A stretch of DNA of 64,000 nt, taken from Burkholderia sp. Leaf177 (GTDB taxonomy: Bacteria > Pseudomonadota > Gammaproteobacteria > Burkholderiales > Burkholderiaceae). The notes under the pieces are model-generated. The model was not told where the DNA came from and ran no database searches. It worked only from the letters and a program-made list of their open reading frames with translations. A program made the translations under genes and the position numbers. This document shows positions 31,908 through 41,013 of this stretch, piece by piece; within the stretch, counting starts at the first letter, position 1, and every line of letters starts with the position of its first letter. The DNA lies in the NCBI RefSeq assembly GCF_001424345.1, contig NZ_LMPF01000001.1, positions 2,035-66,034 of the forward strand, read 5' to 3'.

Positions 31908-31936
31908 TAAAAAAACGCGGCCTCTTCGGCCGCGTT
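31908..31936 (-). terminator. Rho-independent terminator of ribB
   Basis: On the minus strand AACGCGGCC (31928-31936) pairs with GGCCGCGTT (31914-31922) around a five-base loop, followed by a run of T. It lies 17 bases after the ribB stop. Confidence 0.88.
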
Positions 31937-31952
31937 CCCTACCGGTTCAGCC

Positions 31953-32708
31953 TTAAACCGTTTCCTCAGCCGTTTGAGCTTCCTTCGCGGTCTCGCGTGC
32001 TTGATCGCGTGCTTCAGCCAGTGCAACCCGGAAATCGGCCAGTTCGGCGATTGTCAGCACCGGGATATTCCGTTCCTTCACAAAAGCATCGATCTGCGCG
32101 CCGCGCGCCATCGTTCCGTCCGGGTTCATCAATTCGCACAGCACGCCGGCGGGTTTCAGCCCGGCGAGAATTGCGAGATCGACCGTTCCTTCCGTATGTC
32201 CGCGACGCGTCAGCACGCCGCCGGGCTGCGCGCGCAGCGGGAACACATGACCCGGACTGACGATGTCACCCGGCTTCGCACCATCGGCGATAGCCGCGCG
32301 AATGGTCGTCAGCCGGTCCACCGCCGATACCCCCGTGGTCACGCCTTCACGCGCTTCTATCGATACCGTGAAAGCCGTGCCGTACTTGCTGCCGTTGTCG
32401 GCGACCATGGGCGGGAGGTGAAGCGCGCGAACGGCGTCGTCCGGCAGGCACAGGCACACGATGCCGCTGCATTCGCGGATCATCAGCGCCATGCCTTCGA
32501 CGCTGAGTTTTTCAGCCGCATAGATCAGATCGGCTTCGTTTTCGCGGTCGTCGTCATCGAGCAGCGCGACGGCGCGGCCTTCACGCAGGGCCTGCAAAGC
32601 AGCGGCGATTCGGGGAGGAATCTGGAGGGAGTTTTCGCCTGAACGCAGTTGTTCGAAATCGGCGAATGCGTCGGGAACGGGACGGTTGAGGCTGGAAGCT
32701 TCGGACAT
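31953..32708 (-). CDS. ribB: 3,4-dihydroxy-2-butanone 4-phosphate synthase
   Basis: A 251-residue enzyme converting ribulose 5-phosphate to formate and dihydroxybutanone phosphate for riboflavin. Motifs are the acidic loop '[12 protein letters not shown]', '[10 protein letters not shown]' and the '[20 protein letters not shown]' stretch. No GTP cyclohydrolase II domain follows, so it is the single-domain form with a long, Ala/Glu-rich tail. The frame stays open to 32978, but that part overlaps the FMN riboswitch; the ATG at 32708 is the start. Control by FMN is therefore expected. Confidence 0.95.
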   Translation of the reverse strand: MSEASSLNRPVPDAFADFEQLRSGENSLQIPPRIAAALQALREGRAVALLDDDDRENEADLIYAAEKLSVEGMALMIRECSGIVCLCLPDDAVRALHLPPMVADNGSKYGTAFTVSIEAREGVTTGVSAVDRLTTIRAAIADGAKPGDIVSPGHVFPLRAQPGGVLTRRGHTEGTVDLAILAGLKPAGVLCELMNPDGTMARGAQIDAFVKERNIPVLTIAELADFRVALAEARDQARETAKEAQTAEETV

Positions 32709-32712
32709 GAAT

Positions 32713-32750
32713 GAAACGCTCTCGCAAAAGGAATGGGCGAAAAACGTTTC
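32713..32750 (-). promoter_or_regulatory. Hairpin over the ribB ribosome-binding site
   Basis: On the minus strand GAAACG (32745-32750) and TCGC can pair with GCGA and CGTTTC (32713-32718), enclosing the GAGAG element just before the ribB ATG. This is a candidate expression platform for the upstream riboswitch, acting on translation. Confidence 0.5.
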
Positions 32751-32841
32751 AGGGCATTGCAAACAGACAGAACGGCACACGGATTGACGCGAACGCAAAA
32801 CGTCGCGATCAACACGCGATACGGACATGACCATCTGCACA

Positions 32842-33012
32842 TCTTCTCTCATCCGGACTATGACCGTCGGCTCTGGCATCGCACCAGATCTGCTGACCCC
32901 GTGATTTGATTCGTGAAGATCACGATCAAAACTCACGGGCGCTCGCGGGCTCGCGTCGGTCATGGAAACCCAACGCATACCGCCGGTGGGGAATTACACC
33001 CCGCCCTGAAGA
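32842..33012 (-). ncRNA. FMN riboswitch (RFN element)
   Basis: Read on the minus strand, this has the conserved RFN blocks in order: CAGGGCGGGGTG, ATTCCCCACCGGCGGT, AGCCCGCGAGCG, a variable hairpin, GGTCAGCAGATCTGGTG, GAGCCGACGGTCATAGTC and CGGATGAGAGAAG. It starts about 135 bases before the ribB ATG. FMN binding would lower ribB expression. Confidence 0.97.
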
Positions 33013-33117
33013 CGTACTGATTTGTCGCTGAACACTTAAAACCGCGACTAATTTCAGGATACAACAAGCCAGCCAATGTTGCAGCGCCGCTGAGCATCGG
33101 CGCGTTGGCTGACGAAC

Positions 33118-33876
33118 CTAACTCGTTTCTTCGACACGGCGCGAATCCGCCGGCACATGCCAGCGCGGCGGCGTTTCCGCGTTCACCGTGACCTGATACG
33201 CGCGCGCTTCCGTGCTGCCCGGATTGCGCAGCGCGTGGGGCTGATCGGCGTCGAACACAATGGCGTCGCCGGTGCCGAGCAACTGCGTGCGATCGTGCAC
33301 GCGCAGTTCGAGTGTGCCGTCGCTGACGACCAGATTGACCGTGGTGCCCGGCGGCCGCGGACTACCCGTTTCCGTATGCAGCGGCGCGATGCGCAACTCA
33401 TGGAATTCCGCCGATGCAGGCGCGCTCGACGGAAAAAGCGGCCGCGCCGAAAAGCGTCCATTCGATGTCACCAGCCGCGTCGCTTGATCGGCCGCGAGAA
33501 ATTCGATTCCATTGGTTGCGTGACGTCGCAAAAACGCCGCGACCGACACCTTCAGCGCCCCGGCGATCTTGTGCAGCACCTTGATGGACGGCACGCTGCG
33601 CGCCGATTCGATCTGCGCGAGCATGGCCCGGGAAACGCCGGAAGCGCGGGCGAGGGCATCGAGCGAAAGTTGCCGCTCGGCGCGCAAGCGCGCCAGATTC
33701 ACGCCGACCAGATATTCGAGCGCGTCGTTCGCTTCCGGCGCGCTCGTCTGAGGAATCCGCTCCTCACGGTGAATTTCCGCCGATGCCGCCCGCGATGCGT
33801 CTGCGCGTTCGTCTGGCACGCGTGCATCGTACGATTCGCGCACAAGTTCCAGCGATGAATAAGCCGGTGCAACCAT
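33118..33876 (-). CDS. XRE-family regulator with C-terminal cupin domain
   Basis: A 252-residue regulator. The HTH is at about residues 63-120 ('LARLRAERQLSLDALARASG', 'VSRAMLAQIESARSVPS') and the cupin domain at about 170-240 ('RDRTQLLGTGDAIVF'-type beta strands, 'ADQPHALRNPG'). The start at 33876 has a strong GGAGG element six bases upstream; a frame start at 33897 lacks one. Such proteins often sense a small metabolite and repress amino-acid, polyamine or transporter genes. The N-terminal ~60 residues are an unusual, charged extension. No target is evident nearby. Confidence 0.88.
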   Translation of the reverse strand: MVAPAYSSLELVRESYDARVPDERADASRAASAEIHREERIPQTSAPEANDALEYLVGVNLARLRAERQLSLDALARASGVSRAMLAQIESARSVPSIKVLHKIAGALKVSVAAFLRRHATNGIEFLAADQATRLVTSNGRFSARPLFPSSAPASAEFHELRIAPLHTETGSPRPPGTTVNLVVSDGTLELRVHDRTQLLGTGDAIVFDADQPHALRNPGSTEARAYQVTVNAETPPRWHVPADSRRVEETS

Positions 33877-34015
33877 GATGAGCCTCCATTCGGACATGCC
33901 GCGCAGAATGCCGCGCAGACCGGCGCGGCATCGGTTACGGAAAGACTAGCATCGGCCCAAGTTGCATCAAACGAAGATATCGTCACACCGTTATCAGGCG
34001 CGGCAGGATAGTTTT

Positions 34016-35581
34016 TTACACAGCGGTGCGCGATGAAACCTGCGGCGCGACTTGCGGCGGAGCCGTCTGCGCAAACCATCCGTCGATACGACGTGTCACG
34101 TCGTCCAGCGATCCGCGTTCCATGTGCAGGCCGAGTTTCGAGCGACGCCACAGGACATCGTCGGCGCAGGTCGCCCATTCGTTGTCGCGCAAATAGCGCA
34201 CTTCCGCTTCGTAAAGGCCGGGCGCGACGGCTTCACCCAGATCGGCCAGCGACGCCGCGTTGCCAAGCAGGCGGTCAACGCGCGTACCGTAAGCGCGTGC
34301 ATATCGATGCGCGAGGTCGGCGGACAGCCAGGGCTTGTTGTGCTTCAGCGTTGCCAGGAATTTGTCGAAGTTTGCATTGGCGATGTCACCACCCGGCAGC
34401 GGTGAGCCCGCCGTCCACGTCTTGCTTTTAGCAGAGGACTGGAGAGCGTCGCCGAGTTTATCGACGGCTTCTTCGGCCAGCTTTCGGAAGGTCGTGATCT
34501 TCCCGCCGAACACCGATAACAGCGGCGCCTGGTTCGCGGGGGTATCGAGTTCGAGCAGATAGTCGCGCGTGACCGCCGACGCGTTCTCGGCGTTCTCGTC
34601 CTCGAGCAAGCCGCGTACGCCCGAGTAACTCCAGCAAACGTCGTCCGGGCCAATGTGTTTCTTGAAATACCGGTTGATCGACTCGCACAGATAAGCGGTC
34701 TCTTCCGGACTGATGGTCACCTTCGACGTATCGCCGTGATACTCAAGATCCGTGGTCCCGATCAACGTGTAGTCGTGCTCGTACGGGATCGCGAAGATGA
34801 TCCGCTTGTCCGGATTCTGGAAGATGTACGCGTGATCGTGCTCGAAGAGCCGCTTCGTGACGATGTGGCTGCCCTTGACGAGCCTTACCGTGTGACGCGT
34901 GTGCGTGCCGTTACCAAGTGATCCTTTGAGCAATTCGCTGACCCAGGGACCGGCCGCGTTCGCAATCGAACGCGCCTTTACGTCGAACGTCGCGCCGTGG
35001 GTATCGAGGAGCGTCGCGTGCCACAAACCGTCTTTGCGCTCTGCGCTGATGAGCCGCGTGCGCGTCCTGATCACCGCGCCGTGTTCCTGCGCATCGACCG
35101 CGTTCAGCACGACCAGCCGTGCGTCGTCCACCCAGCCGTCCGAATAGACAAAACCACGTTTGATCGAATCGATAAGCGGCGCGCCGGCGGGGTGCGTGCG
35201 CATATCGATACCCTTCGACCCCGGCAGCAACTTGCGGCGCGCGAGATGATCGTAAAGGAACAGGCCGGCGCGGATCATCCAGGCGGGACGCAGATTCGGC
35301 ATGTGCGGCATCACGAAACGCAGCGGCCACATGATATGCGGCGCCGCGCGCAGCAGGACTTCGCGCTCCTGCAGCGCCTTGCGCACAAGCGAATATTCGC
35401 CGTATTCAAGGTACCGAAGCCCGCCGTGAATGAGCTTGGTGCTCGATGACGACGTATGCGAGGCCAGGTCGTCCTTCTCGCACAACAACACGCTCAAGCC
35501 CCGGCCCGAGGCGTCGCGCGCGATGCCTGTGCCATTGACCCCGCCGCCTACGACGAGCACATCGAAAAGATCACCTTGCAT
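34016..35581 (-). CDS. glpD: Aerobic glycerol-3-phosphate dehydrogenase
   Basis: A 521-residue FAD-dependent, membrane-associated enzyme oxidising glycerol 3-phosphate to dihydroxyacetone phosphate and passing electrons to quinone. The Rossmann motif 'VLVVGGGVNGTGIARDASGR' lies at the N-terminus, followed by 'SSSSTKLIHGGLRYLE'. The C-terminal DAO domain ends with 'RSKLGLHMERG'. Upstream lie a promoter and operators matching the GlpR pattern. The rest of the glp set (glpF, glpK) is not in the window, and the regulator lies about 1.2 kb away. Confidence 0.96.
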   Translation of the reverse strand: MQGDLFDVLVVGGGVNGTGIARDASGRGLSVLLCEKDDLASHTSSSSTKLIHGGLRYLEYGEYSLVRKALQEREVLLRAAPHIMWPLRFVMPHMPNLRPAWMIRAGLFLYDHLARRKLLPGSKGIDMRTHPAGAPLIDSIKRGFVYSDGWVDDARLVVLNAVDAQEHGAVIRTRTRLISAERKDGLWHATLLDTHGATFDVKARSIANAAGPWVSELLKGSLGNGTHTRHTVRLVKGSHIVTKRLFEHDHAYIFQNPDKRIIFAIPYEHDYTLIGTTDLEYHGDTSKVTISPEETAYLCESINRYFKKHIGPDDVCWSYSGVRGLLEDENAENASAVTRDYLLELDTPANQAPLLSVFGGKITTFRKLAEEAVDKLGDALQSSAKSKTWTAGSPLPGGDIANANFDKFLATLKHNKPWLSADLAHRYARAYGTRVDRLLGNAASLADLGEAVAPGLYEAEVRYLRDNEWATCADDVLWRRSKLGLHMERGSLDDVTRRIDGWFAQTAPPQVAPQVSSRTAV

Positions 35582-35627
35582 CGCTTATTCGCCCCATGGC
35601 CGCTAAACCCGCTCCAACAGAACCTAA

Positions 35628-35670
35628 ATGTTCGAATTCGAAATTTAACGAACAAAAACGAAAATGTAAA
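35628..35670 (-). promoter_or_regulatory. glpD promoter with GlpR-type operators
   Basis: On the minus strand a TTTACA box (35665-35670), a 17-base spacer and TAAATT (35642-35647) form a sigma-70 promoter. The dyad at 35628-35645, read on plus as ATGTTCGAATTCGAAATT, closely resembles the GlpR operator of enterobacteria (ATGTTCG-N4-CGAACAT). Two further ACGAA half-sites lie in the spacer. A repressor bound here would cover the -10 and start point. Confidence 0.72.
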
Positions 35671-35830
35671 GTCGGCTGATTGGCTAACGCGCGGTTTTGG
35701 CGAAAAACATTGGGTTTGGACGGGATTTAAAGCTTTTTGAACCAATAGGCCGTTTAGCTGAGTGGCGCGAAGGCGTCGGCAGACTGATACTGTGGGCAGT
35801 GATTTTGCCGACGAACAAGGAGTGACTACG

Positions 35831-36211
35831 ATGCGAAAGTTGCTGGTGGCGGGCGCGGTAAGCGCGTTGATGTTGGGCGGATGCGTGTCTACACCCGATA
35901 TGTCGGGCTCCATGGGCGCGCCTTCGCTAAGCGCGTTGCAGTCCATGTGCGGGACGGCCATGGTCGATTACGGCGCGGATGGGCAAAGCGTGTATTCGGC
36001 TTTATACGACGCCTATGTGGCACAGAAACGCGGTGGCTTATCGAAGGAGCAGTTTTGCTCGTTCCAGGCGGGTATTGCCGGCCAGCACTCGGCGTTCACG
36101 GCGAACCGCACGACCGAAGCGCAAAGCGCATGGGCGACGTTCTTCGCCAATCAGCGGGCACAGGCGCTCAGCTGGCGCGCAGCCGTCGATCCGACGTTGC
36201 GCGCAGGCTGA
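35831..36211 (+). CDS. Small predicted lipoprotein
   Basis: A 126-residue protein. The N-terminus 'MRKLLVAGAVSALMLGGC' is a lipoprotein signal with lipobox LGGC and acylated C18. The residue after Cys is Val, which favours outer-membrane sorting by the +2 rule. The mature part is Ala/Ser/Gln-rich with two more cysteines ('SMCGTAMVDYG', 'EQFCSFQAG') that could form a disulfide. The ATG at 35831 is preceded by AAGGAG. Function is unknown. Confidence 0.8.
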   Translation: MRKLLVAGAVSALMLGGCVSTPDMSGSMGAPSLSALQSMCGTAMVDYGADGQSVYSALYDAYVAQKRGGLSKEQFCSFQAGIAGQHSAFTANRTTEAQSAWATFFANQRAQALSWRAAVDPTLRAG

Positions 36212-36245
36212 TTTGCGGGAAAAGGTGCGTGGAGCGTGATGATGC

Positions 36246-36455
36246 TTACGAGTACCGCTTCATTGCTTTCATGGTGGAATCGCCCGTGGCCGTGAGGCTC
36301 CAGAGCTGGCGTCCCGAAGCGAGATTCTCGAGTTGCACGAGCTGACGCTCTAGGAGGGCGTCGAGTTCGTCGCGAACCATTTCCATCTGGTTGGGCGCGT
36401 CTTGTAGCAGGAGCAGCGTGGCAAATTCATGCGGACTGAGCATCGTGTTCTCCAT
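36246..36455 (-). CDS. Small conserved-looking protein of unknown function
   Basis: A 69-residue protein, mostly helical and charged ('MLSPHEFATLLLLQDAPNQM', then 'EMVRDELDALLERQLVQLEN'), ending 'LTATGDSTMKAMKRY'. The C-terminal 'LTATG' followed by a helix recalls the wing of winged-helix proteins ('YxLTxxG'), so it may be a small DNA-binding protein. Codon use fits the genome. No function can be assigned. Confidence 0.6.
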   Translation of the reverse strand: MENTMLSPHEFATLLLLQDAPNQMEMVRDELDALLERQLVQLENLASGRQLWSLTATGDSTMKAMKRYS

Positions 36456-36760
36456 GACGATCGAACGGCACTTTGACCGGTCGGCGACCGGTGCTCGTAC
36501 TTCGTAACGTTGCGCGAGGCAGGAACTTCGAGCCGGCAGACCTATGGCGAACCGCCGCTTCCGAGTCTCTGGAAGTCGGCGCTGCGTTGCCGGGATTTGA
36601 TTGTATGCAAGCAGCAGGCGAGTGCCAAACGCTTGCGGAAAATATTGGGTTTGACTTTTGAGAGGCGCGAAAGCGGTTCGGCGCGAGCCGGGAAACGTAG
36701 AAATTACCTGAGGTTCGTGTCGCAGCGCACACAGGAATTTGCGTTTCGTTTTAAGAAGCG
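36456..36760. other. 305-base gap without a gene
   Basis: It lies between the 69-residue gene and the end of the DeoR regulator. Short frames here show no domain, no good start and no family likeness. I see no strong hairpin or terminator. Confidence 0.6.
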
Positions 36761-37540
36761 TTATTCAGCTATGTACACCTGCGTGTTCGCGGCGGTAAGC
36801 GTTTCTGCCATCTCGGGGGGCGTGGGGGCATCGGTGAAAAGTGCGTCGATCTGGTTCAGATGACCGAGGCGCACGAGCGCAGGTCGTCCGAATTTCGAAT
36901 GATCCGCAGCGAGAAAAACGGTGCGCGCGTGGTTGATGATCGCTTCGGCAACGCGGACCTCGCGGGTATCGAAATCGCGCAGCGTACCGTCGGGCTCGAT
37001 ACTCGACGCCCCGATGATCGCGAAGTCGACCTTGAACTGGCGGATGAAATCGATTGCGAGCTCACCCACGATGCCCTTGTCCCAGGGCCGGACAATGCCG
37101 CCGGTGATCAGCACCTCGCAATCGGGGTAGCCGCTCATCATGCCGGCCACGTTGAGGTTGTTCGTGATCACGTGCAATCCGCGATGGCGGTTGAGCGCCC
37201 GGGCAACTTCTTCGGTCGTGGTGCCCAGGTTGATGAAGAGCGACGCCTGATCGGGAATGTGCGAGGCAACCAATGTGGCGATGCGGCGCTTTTCGTCGTG
37301 GAACATGCGCTGGCGCGCTGTGTACGAAACGTTCTCGGAGCTTGTAGGAAGACTCGCGCCGCCGTGATAGCGACGCAGCAGATTCATGTCGGAGAGCCAG
37401 TTGACGTCGCGGCGAATGGTCTGCGGCGTGACGTCGAAATGCGCGGCGAGGTCCTCGACGGTCACGAAGCCATCGCGTTGCACCCAGTCGAGCAGCTCTT
37501 GCTGTCGTGCGTTCAAGGTGATGCGGGGATCTCGAGTCAT
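36761..37540 (-). CDS. glpR: DeoR-family repressor, probable GlpR
   Basis: A 259-residue repressor. The N-terminal HTH with the DeoR signature ('GFVTVEDLAAHFDVTPQTIR', then 'RDVNWLSDMNLLRRYHGGA') is followed by a sugar-phosphate-binding DeoRC domain with 'LFINLGTTTEEVARAL' and 'TNNLNVAGMM'. Assignment as the glycerol-3-phosphate regulator rests on the nearby glpD and the GlpR-type operator upstream of it. Another DeoR specificity is possible but less likely. Confidence 0.83.
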   Translation of the reverse strand: MTRDPRITLNARQQELLDWVQRDGFVTVEDLAAHFDVTPQTIRRDVNWLSDMNLLRRYHGGASLPTSSENVSYTARQRMFHDEKRRIATLVASHIPDQASLFINLGTTTEEVARALNRHRGLHVITNNLNVAGMMSGYPDCEVLITGGIVRPWDKGIVGELAIDFIRQFKVDFAIIGASSIEPDGTLRDFDTREVRVAEAIINHARTVFLAADHSKFGRPALVRLGHLNQIDALFTDAPTPPEMAETLTAANTQVYIAE

Positions 37541-38052
37541 GGCGTCTGTGCGTGCGCTTCAATGTCGTGAGGTGGCGGTATTGTAAGGGAAAGGCCGGGC
37601 AGACTGGACAACGCGGGCGGCGCAGTCTAGACATCCGTACAACGAAACTCGTGAGGATGGCAAAGTTGATGGCCGGGTGAACGTATCCATACCCTTCCAT
37701 CGAGCTGATTCGTTTTTACAACCGGCCAGTTCGCTCGTGCGAGGATAACAGCGGCTTTGTACACTGCCGAAATCCGCTTGTAAGCCGGGTCGTGGCGTCA
37801 GGCTTGCGCGTGATCAAGCTACGCCCAATCGCTCGGTATGATTTGTGCTGAATTCAGCAGTGTCCGGAACTGACCTATGAGTTGAATGGTCTCTCTTCGT
37901 GTCTGCAGCTTCGCTATAACCCGGCTAATATGCAGGCTCTAAGAAGTCTTCAACCACATGAGAACGCCATGACTTGATTGGTCACGGCGTTGCCTGATTT
38001 TCGGCCGGTTTGGCTGACGGCGCGTTCAATACTGATTGGGAGCGCGATATTT
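37541..38052. other. 512-base gap without a gene
   Basis: No frame here has coding character. The only clear structure is a hairpin near its right end, at 37963-37991. The middle part is lower in GC and may hold the divergent promoters of the regulator and the ferritin-like gene. Confidence 0.6.
37963..37991. repeat. Inverted repeat upstream of the ferritin-like gene
   Basis: AACGCCATGAC (37963-37973) is mirrored by GTCACGGCGTT (37981-37991) with one mismatch around a seven-base loop. It ends 61 bases before the ATG, so it could be an operator or leader structure. Confidence 0.55.
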
Positions 38053-38880
38053 ATGCACACTGATAGTACCCATGTGATGCCTTGGCGGATCGAAGATATC
38101 GATCTGTCGCGGATCGATCGTCGCAAGGCGGCGTCCAACGAACATTTGCTTTTGCTGCTGTGCGCGGCCTCGTTCATTGAAAGCGGCACCGATCTCTACA
38201 CGAGCAACCTGAGCACCTATTTCAACGACGACCCCGAAGTCTCCTCCTGGCTCAACACCGAGTGGGAACCGGAGGAAATGCAGCACGGGCGCGCGTTGAA
38301 GACTTACATCAATCACGTGTGGCCAGAGTTCGATTGGGATACGGCCTTCAAGAACTTCTTTGCCGAATACTCGCTGACCTGTTCGGTCGAGGACTTCGAG
38401 AAAACGCGAGCCCTAGAAATGGTCGCGCGTTGCGTGGTCGAGACCGGCACGGCAACCTTGTATCGCGCCATCAACGAATGCTCGGACGAGCCGGTGCTGA
38501 AGCAACTCACCGACAACATCCGCACCGACGAAGTCCGCCATTACAAGCACTTCTTCCGCTTCTTCAAGAAGTACAACAAGATTGAAGGAAACGGCCGGTT
38601 TGCCGTTCTCGGCGCTCTGCTGCGGCGCGTGATGGAGATCAAGAACGAGGATTCCGAGATCGCGCTGCGCCACGTTTTCGCCATCCGTTATCCGGATCGC
38701 GCGAACGATACAGCGCACAACCGCGAACTGGCGGCGCGTGTGAATGCACTGGTTCGCCGCAATTTATCGGCGGATATGTGCGTCAAGATGTTGCTCAAGC
38801 CGCTCGATTTGCCGGTGCGGATTCAGCCGAGCGTTCACTATCCGATCGCCAAGATTACACAGCACGTTTTCTTCCGCTGA
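38053..38880 (+). CDS. Ferritin-like di-iron protein
   Basis: A 275-residue protein with a complete four-helix di-iron set: E43 ('FIESGTDLYT'), E75-x2-H78 ('PEEMQHGRAL'), E130 ('CVVETGTATLYRA') and E160-x2-H163 ('TDEVRHYKHF'). This arrangement is shared with acyl-ACP desaturases, rubrerythrin-like proteins and related oxygenases, and the spacing points to an oxidase or desaturase-like enzyme rather than storage ferritin. The substrate is unknown. The ATG at 38053 is chosen; earlier in-frame residues look like leader sequence. It is monocistronic, with a hairpin after the stop. Confidence 0.82.
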   Translation: MHTDSTHVMPWRIEDIDLSRIDRRKAASNEHLLLLLCAASFIESGTDLYTSNLSTYFNDDPEVSSWLNTEWEPEEMQHGRALKTYINHVWPEFDWDTAFKNFFAEYSLTCSVEDFEKTRALEMVARCVVETGTATLYRAINECSDEPVLKQLTDNIRTDEVRHYKHFFRFFKKYNKIEGNGRFAVLGALLRRVMEIKNEDSEIALRHVFAIRYPDRANDTAHNRELAARVNALVRRNLSADMCVKMLLKPLDLPVRIQPSVHYPIAKITQHVFFR

Positions 38881-38924
38881 AGTCGCTGAAACTTACGGCG
38901 GCGCGACCAGCATGACGCTTTGAT

Positions 38925-38950
38925 CGATGGCCCGCTTTCGCGGGCCATCG
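38925..38950 (+). terminator. Terminator-like hairpin
   Basis: An eleven-base-pair perfect stem (CGATGGCCCGC/GCGGGCCATCG) with a TTTC loop sits 44 bases after the ferritin-like gene. No T-run follows, so termination is likely only partial. Confidence 0.5.
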
Positions 38951-38969
38951 TGCGTTCGAGGAGTTTGAT

Positions 38970-39485
38970 ATGAGTGATTCATCGGCATCGGGTCCGCGCA
39001 ACATCGAACACGGCACGTTCGACGAATGGCCGTCGTCGTTGCGTACGCTTTTCGATGGCACGTCGATCGAAACGAAGACGGGATTCACGGCATCACTGCT
39101 TGCCGCCGATGAAGGCCGCATCCGGACGTCGTTGCTGAGCGTCGGCGAGTTGTTCGCGCCCGACCCGGGCAGCGTGTGTTTCTCGCTGTGGCCGCAGGCG
39201 AGGGCGGCGCGGGTAATATCGAAGACGGGTTTGGCCACGCTGACTTTCGTATTCGATGAAGCGTTTTTCCAGGTGCAACTCCAGGCCAAGGTCGTGCCGC
39301 TGACGGACTTGCCGGTGACGTGTTTTATCGCGACGATCGAAAGCGGCGAGTGGCAAAAAGTTGCTTATGCGCGGCTCGTGCACGGAATTGGATTTGCTTT
39401 TGCCGCGCGACAGGAGAACGCCGTGCTTGAACGATGGCTTCATCAAGTAGAAGGACTGAAGCGGGCCGCGAGCGCTGCCGCCTGA
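38970..39485 (+). CDS. Protein of unknown function, possible flavin-reductase/PNPOx-like barrel
   Basis: A 171-residue soluble protein with a strong start (ATG after GAGGAG). Alternating strands such as 'FTASLLAADEGRIRTSLLSV', 'SVCFSLWPQARAARVISKTG' and 'LATLTFVFDEAFFQVQLQAK' resemble the split-barrel fold of pyridoxamine-phosphate-oxidase-like FMN-binding proteins. I could not find a firm signature. It is probably transcribed alone or after the ferritin-like gene. Confidence 0.65.
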   Translation: MSDSSASGPRNIEHGTFDEWPSSLRTLFDGTSIETKTGFTASLLAADEGRIRTSLLSVGELFAPDPGSVCFSLWPQARAARVISKTGLATLTFVFDEAFFQVQLQAKVVPLTDLPVTCFIATIESGEWQKVAYARLVHGIGFAFAARQENAVLERWLHQVEGLKRAASAAA

Positions 39486-39518
39486 AACGAAAACAGCGGA
39501 GCCAAATGACTCCGCTGT
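39484..39518 (-). terminator. Probable terminator of rhlE
   Basis: ACAGCGGAG (39493-39501) and CTCCGCTGT (39510-39518) form a nine-base-pair stem; on the minus strand a T-rich tract (TTTTCGTTTC) follows. Confidence 0.7.
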
Positions 39519-39540
39519 CTGAAACCTCACAACAACTCAA

Positions 39541-41013
39541 TCAACGTCCGCGTTGTCCAGTGCGCGGCGTATCACGCCGGCCTGCGCCGCCGCCTTCAGT
39601 ACGCGGCTTCCCGCCGAGCAATGCTCCAGCCGGTCGAGCGCCTTCTGGCTTGCGCGGAGCGCCGCCATTGCCGCCGGTCTTGGCTGCAACCGGCTTCGGC
39701 GCACGTGAACCGTTCCCACCACCGCCGTTACCATTTCCAGCGCCATGCGCGGGCTTGGCTGGCCCACGGCCACCACCATTCGCCTGCTTCGGCGCGCCCT
39801 GACGCGGCGACCCTTGACGCGCACCGCCGCCGCCCTGGCTGCGTCGGAGGATCGGTTCCGGTTTCTGCGTCGGATCGGGCTCGAATCCCGCGATCACTTC
39901 CTGCGGAATCGGGCGCTTGATCAGCCGTTCGATGTCCTTGAGCAACTGATGTTCATCGACGCAAACCAGCGATACCGCTTCGCCCGTGGCTCCAGCGCGC
40001 CCGGTACGGCCAATGCGGTGAACATAGTCCTCCGGCACGTTGGGCAAATCGAAATTGACCACGTGCGGCAACTGGTCGATATCGATACCGCGCGCCGCAA
40101 TATCCGTTGCCACGAGCACTTGCAGCGTGTTGTCCTTGAATTCGGCCAACGCACGTGTCCGCGCCGACTGGCTCTTGTTGCCATGAATGGCGAGCGCGCT
40201 GATGCCGTCCTTCGTCAACTGCTCGGCCAACCGGTTCGCGCCATGTTTCGTACGCGAGAAGACCAGCACCTGGAACCAGTTGTTCTGCCGGATCAGATGC
40301 GTAAGCAACTCGCGCTTTTTATCGCGATCGACCGGGTGGATCTTTTGCGCGATCGCTTCGACCGTTGAATTGCGGCGCGCCACTTCGATCAGCGCGGGTT
40401 TATCGAGCAGGCTGTCGGCAAGCGTCTTGATTTCGTCGGAGAACGTCGCCGAGAACAGCAGGTTCTGACGCTTCGGCGGCAATTTGGCGAGCACGCGCTT
40501 GATGTCGTGAATGAAACCCATGTCGAGCATGCGGTCGGCTTCATCAAGCACGAGAATCTCGAGTTTCGACAAATCGATCGTCTTCTGCTGCATGTGATCG
40601 AGCAGCCGTCCTGGCGTTGCCACGACAATATCTACGCCGCGCCGCAACGCATCGATTTGCGGATTGATGCCGACGCCGCCGAACATCACCGTCGATTTCA
40701 GCTTTAGGTACTTGCCGTACGTACGCACGCTTTCTTCGACTTGCGCGGCGAGTTCGCGCGTGGGCGTCAGGATCAGCGCGCGAACCGGGCGCCGCGCACC
40801 GGCCGCAGGCGCTGCGGCTTCGGACAAACGCTGCAGGATAGGCAACGTGAAACCAGCCGTCTTGCCTGTGCCGGTTTGCGCGCCTGCGAGCAGATCGCCG
40901 CCGTTCAGCACGGCGGGAATCGCCTGCGACTGGATGGGCGTAGGAGTGGTGTAACCCTGTTCGATAACAGCGCGAAGCAAGGGTTCGGACAAGCCGAGGG
41001 AATCAAAAGACAT
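39541..41013 (-). CDS. rhlE: DEAD-box RNA helicase, RhlE-like
   Basis: A 490-residue ATP-dependent RNA helicase. The Q motif ('[17 protein letters not shown]'), Walker A 'GAQTGTGKT', '[13 protein letters not shown]', 'SAT' and the '[10 protein letters not shown]' motif are all present. The last ~110 residues are a Gly/Arg/Pro-rich basic tail ('[16 protein letters not shown]'), a non-specific RNA-binding extension typical of RhlE. The role is in rRNA maturation and RNA turnover, often at low temperature. Confidence 0.93.
   Translation of the reverse strand: MSFDSLGLSEPLLRAVIEQGYTTPTPIQSQAIPAVLNGGDLLAGAQTGTGKTAGFTLPILQRLSEAAAPAAGARRPVRALILTPTRELAAQVEESVRTYGKYLKLKSTVMFGGVGINPQIDALRRGVDIVVATPGRLLDHMQQKTIDLSKLEILVLDEADRMLDMGFIHDIKRVLAKLPPKRQNLLFSATFSDEIKTLADSLLDKPALIEVARRNSTVEAIAQKIHPVDRDKKRELLTHLIRQNNWFQVLVFSRTKHGANRLAEQLTKDGISALAIHGNKSQSARTRALAEFKDNTLQVLVATDIAARGIDIDQLPHVVNFDLPNVPEDYVHRIGRTGRAGATGEAVSLVCVDEHQLLKDIERLIKRPIPQEVIAGFEPDPTQKPEPILRRSQGGGGARQGSPRQGAPKQANGGGRGPAKPAHGAGNGNGGGGNGSRAPKPVAAKTGGNGGAPRKPEGARPAGALLGGKPRTEGGGAGRRDTPRTGQRGR

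Noticed and set aside
32709..32978. N-terminal extension of ribB
   Set aside because: The frame is open, but the region is the FMN riboswitch and its leader; the translation there is not protein-like.
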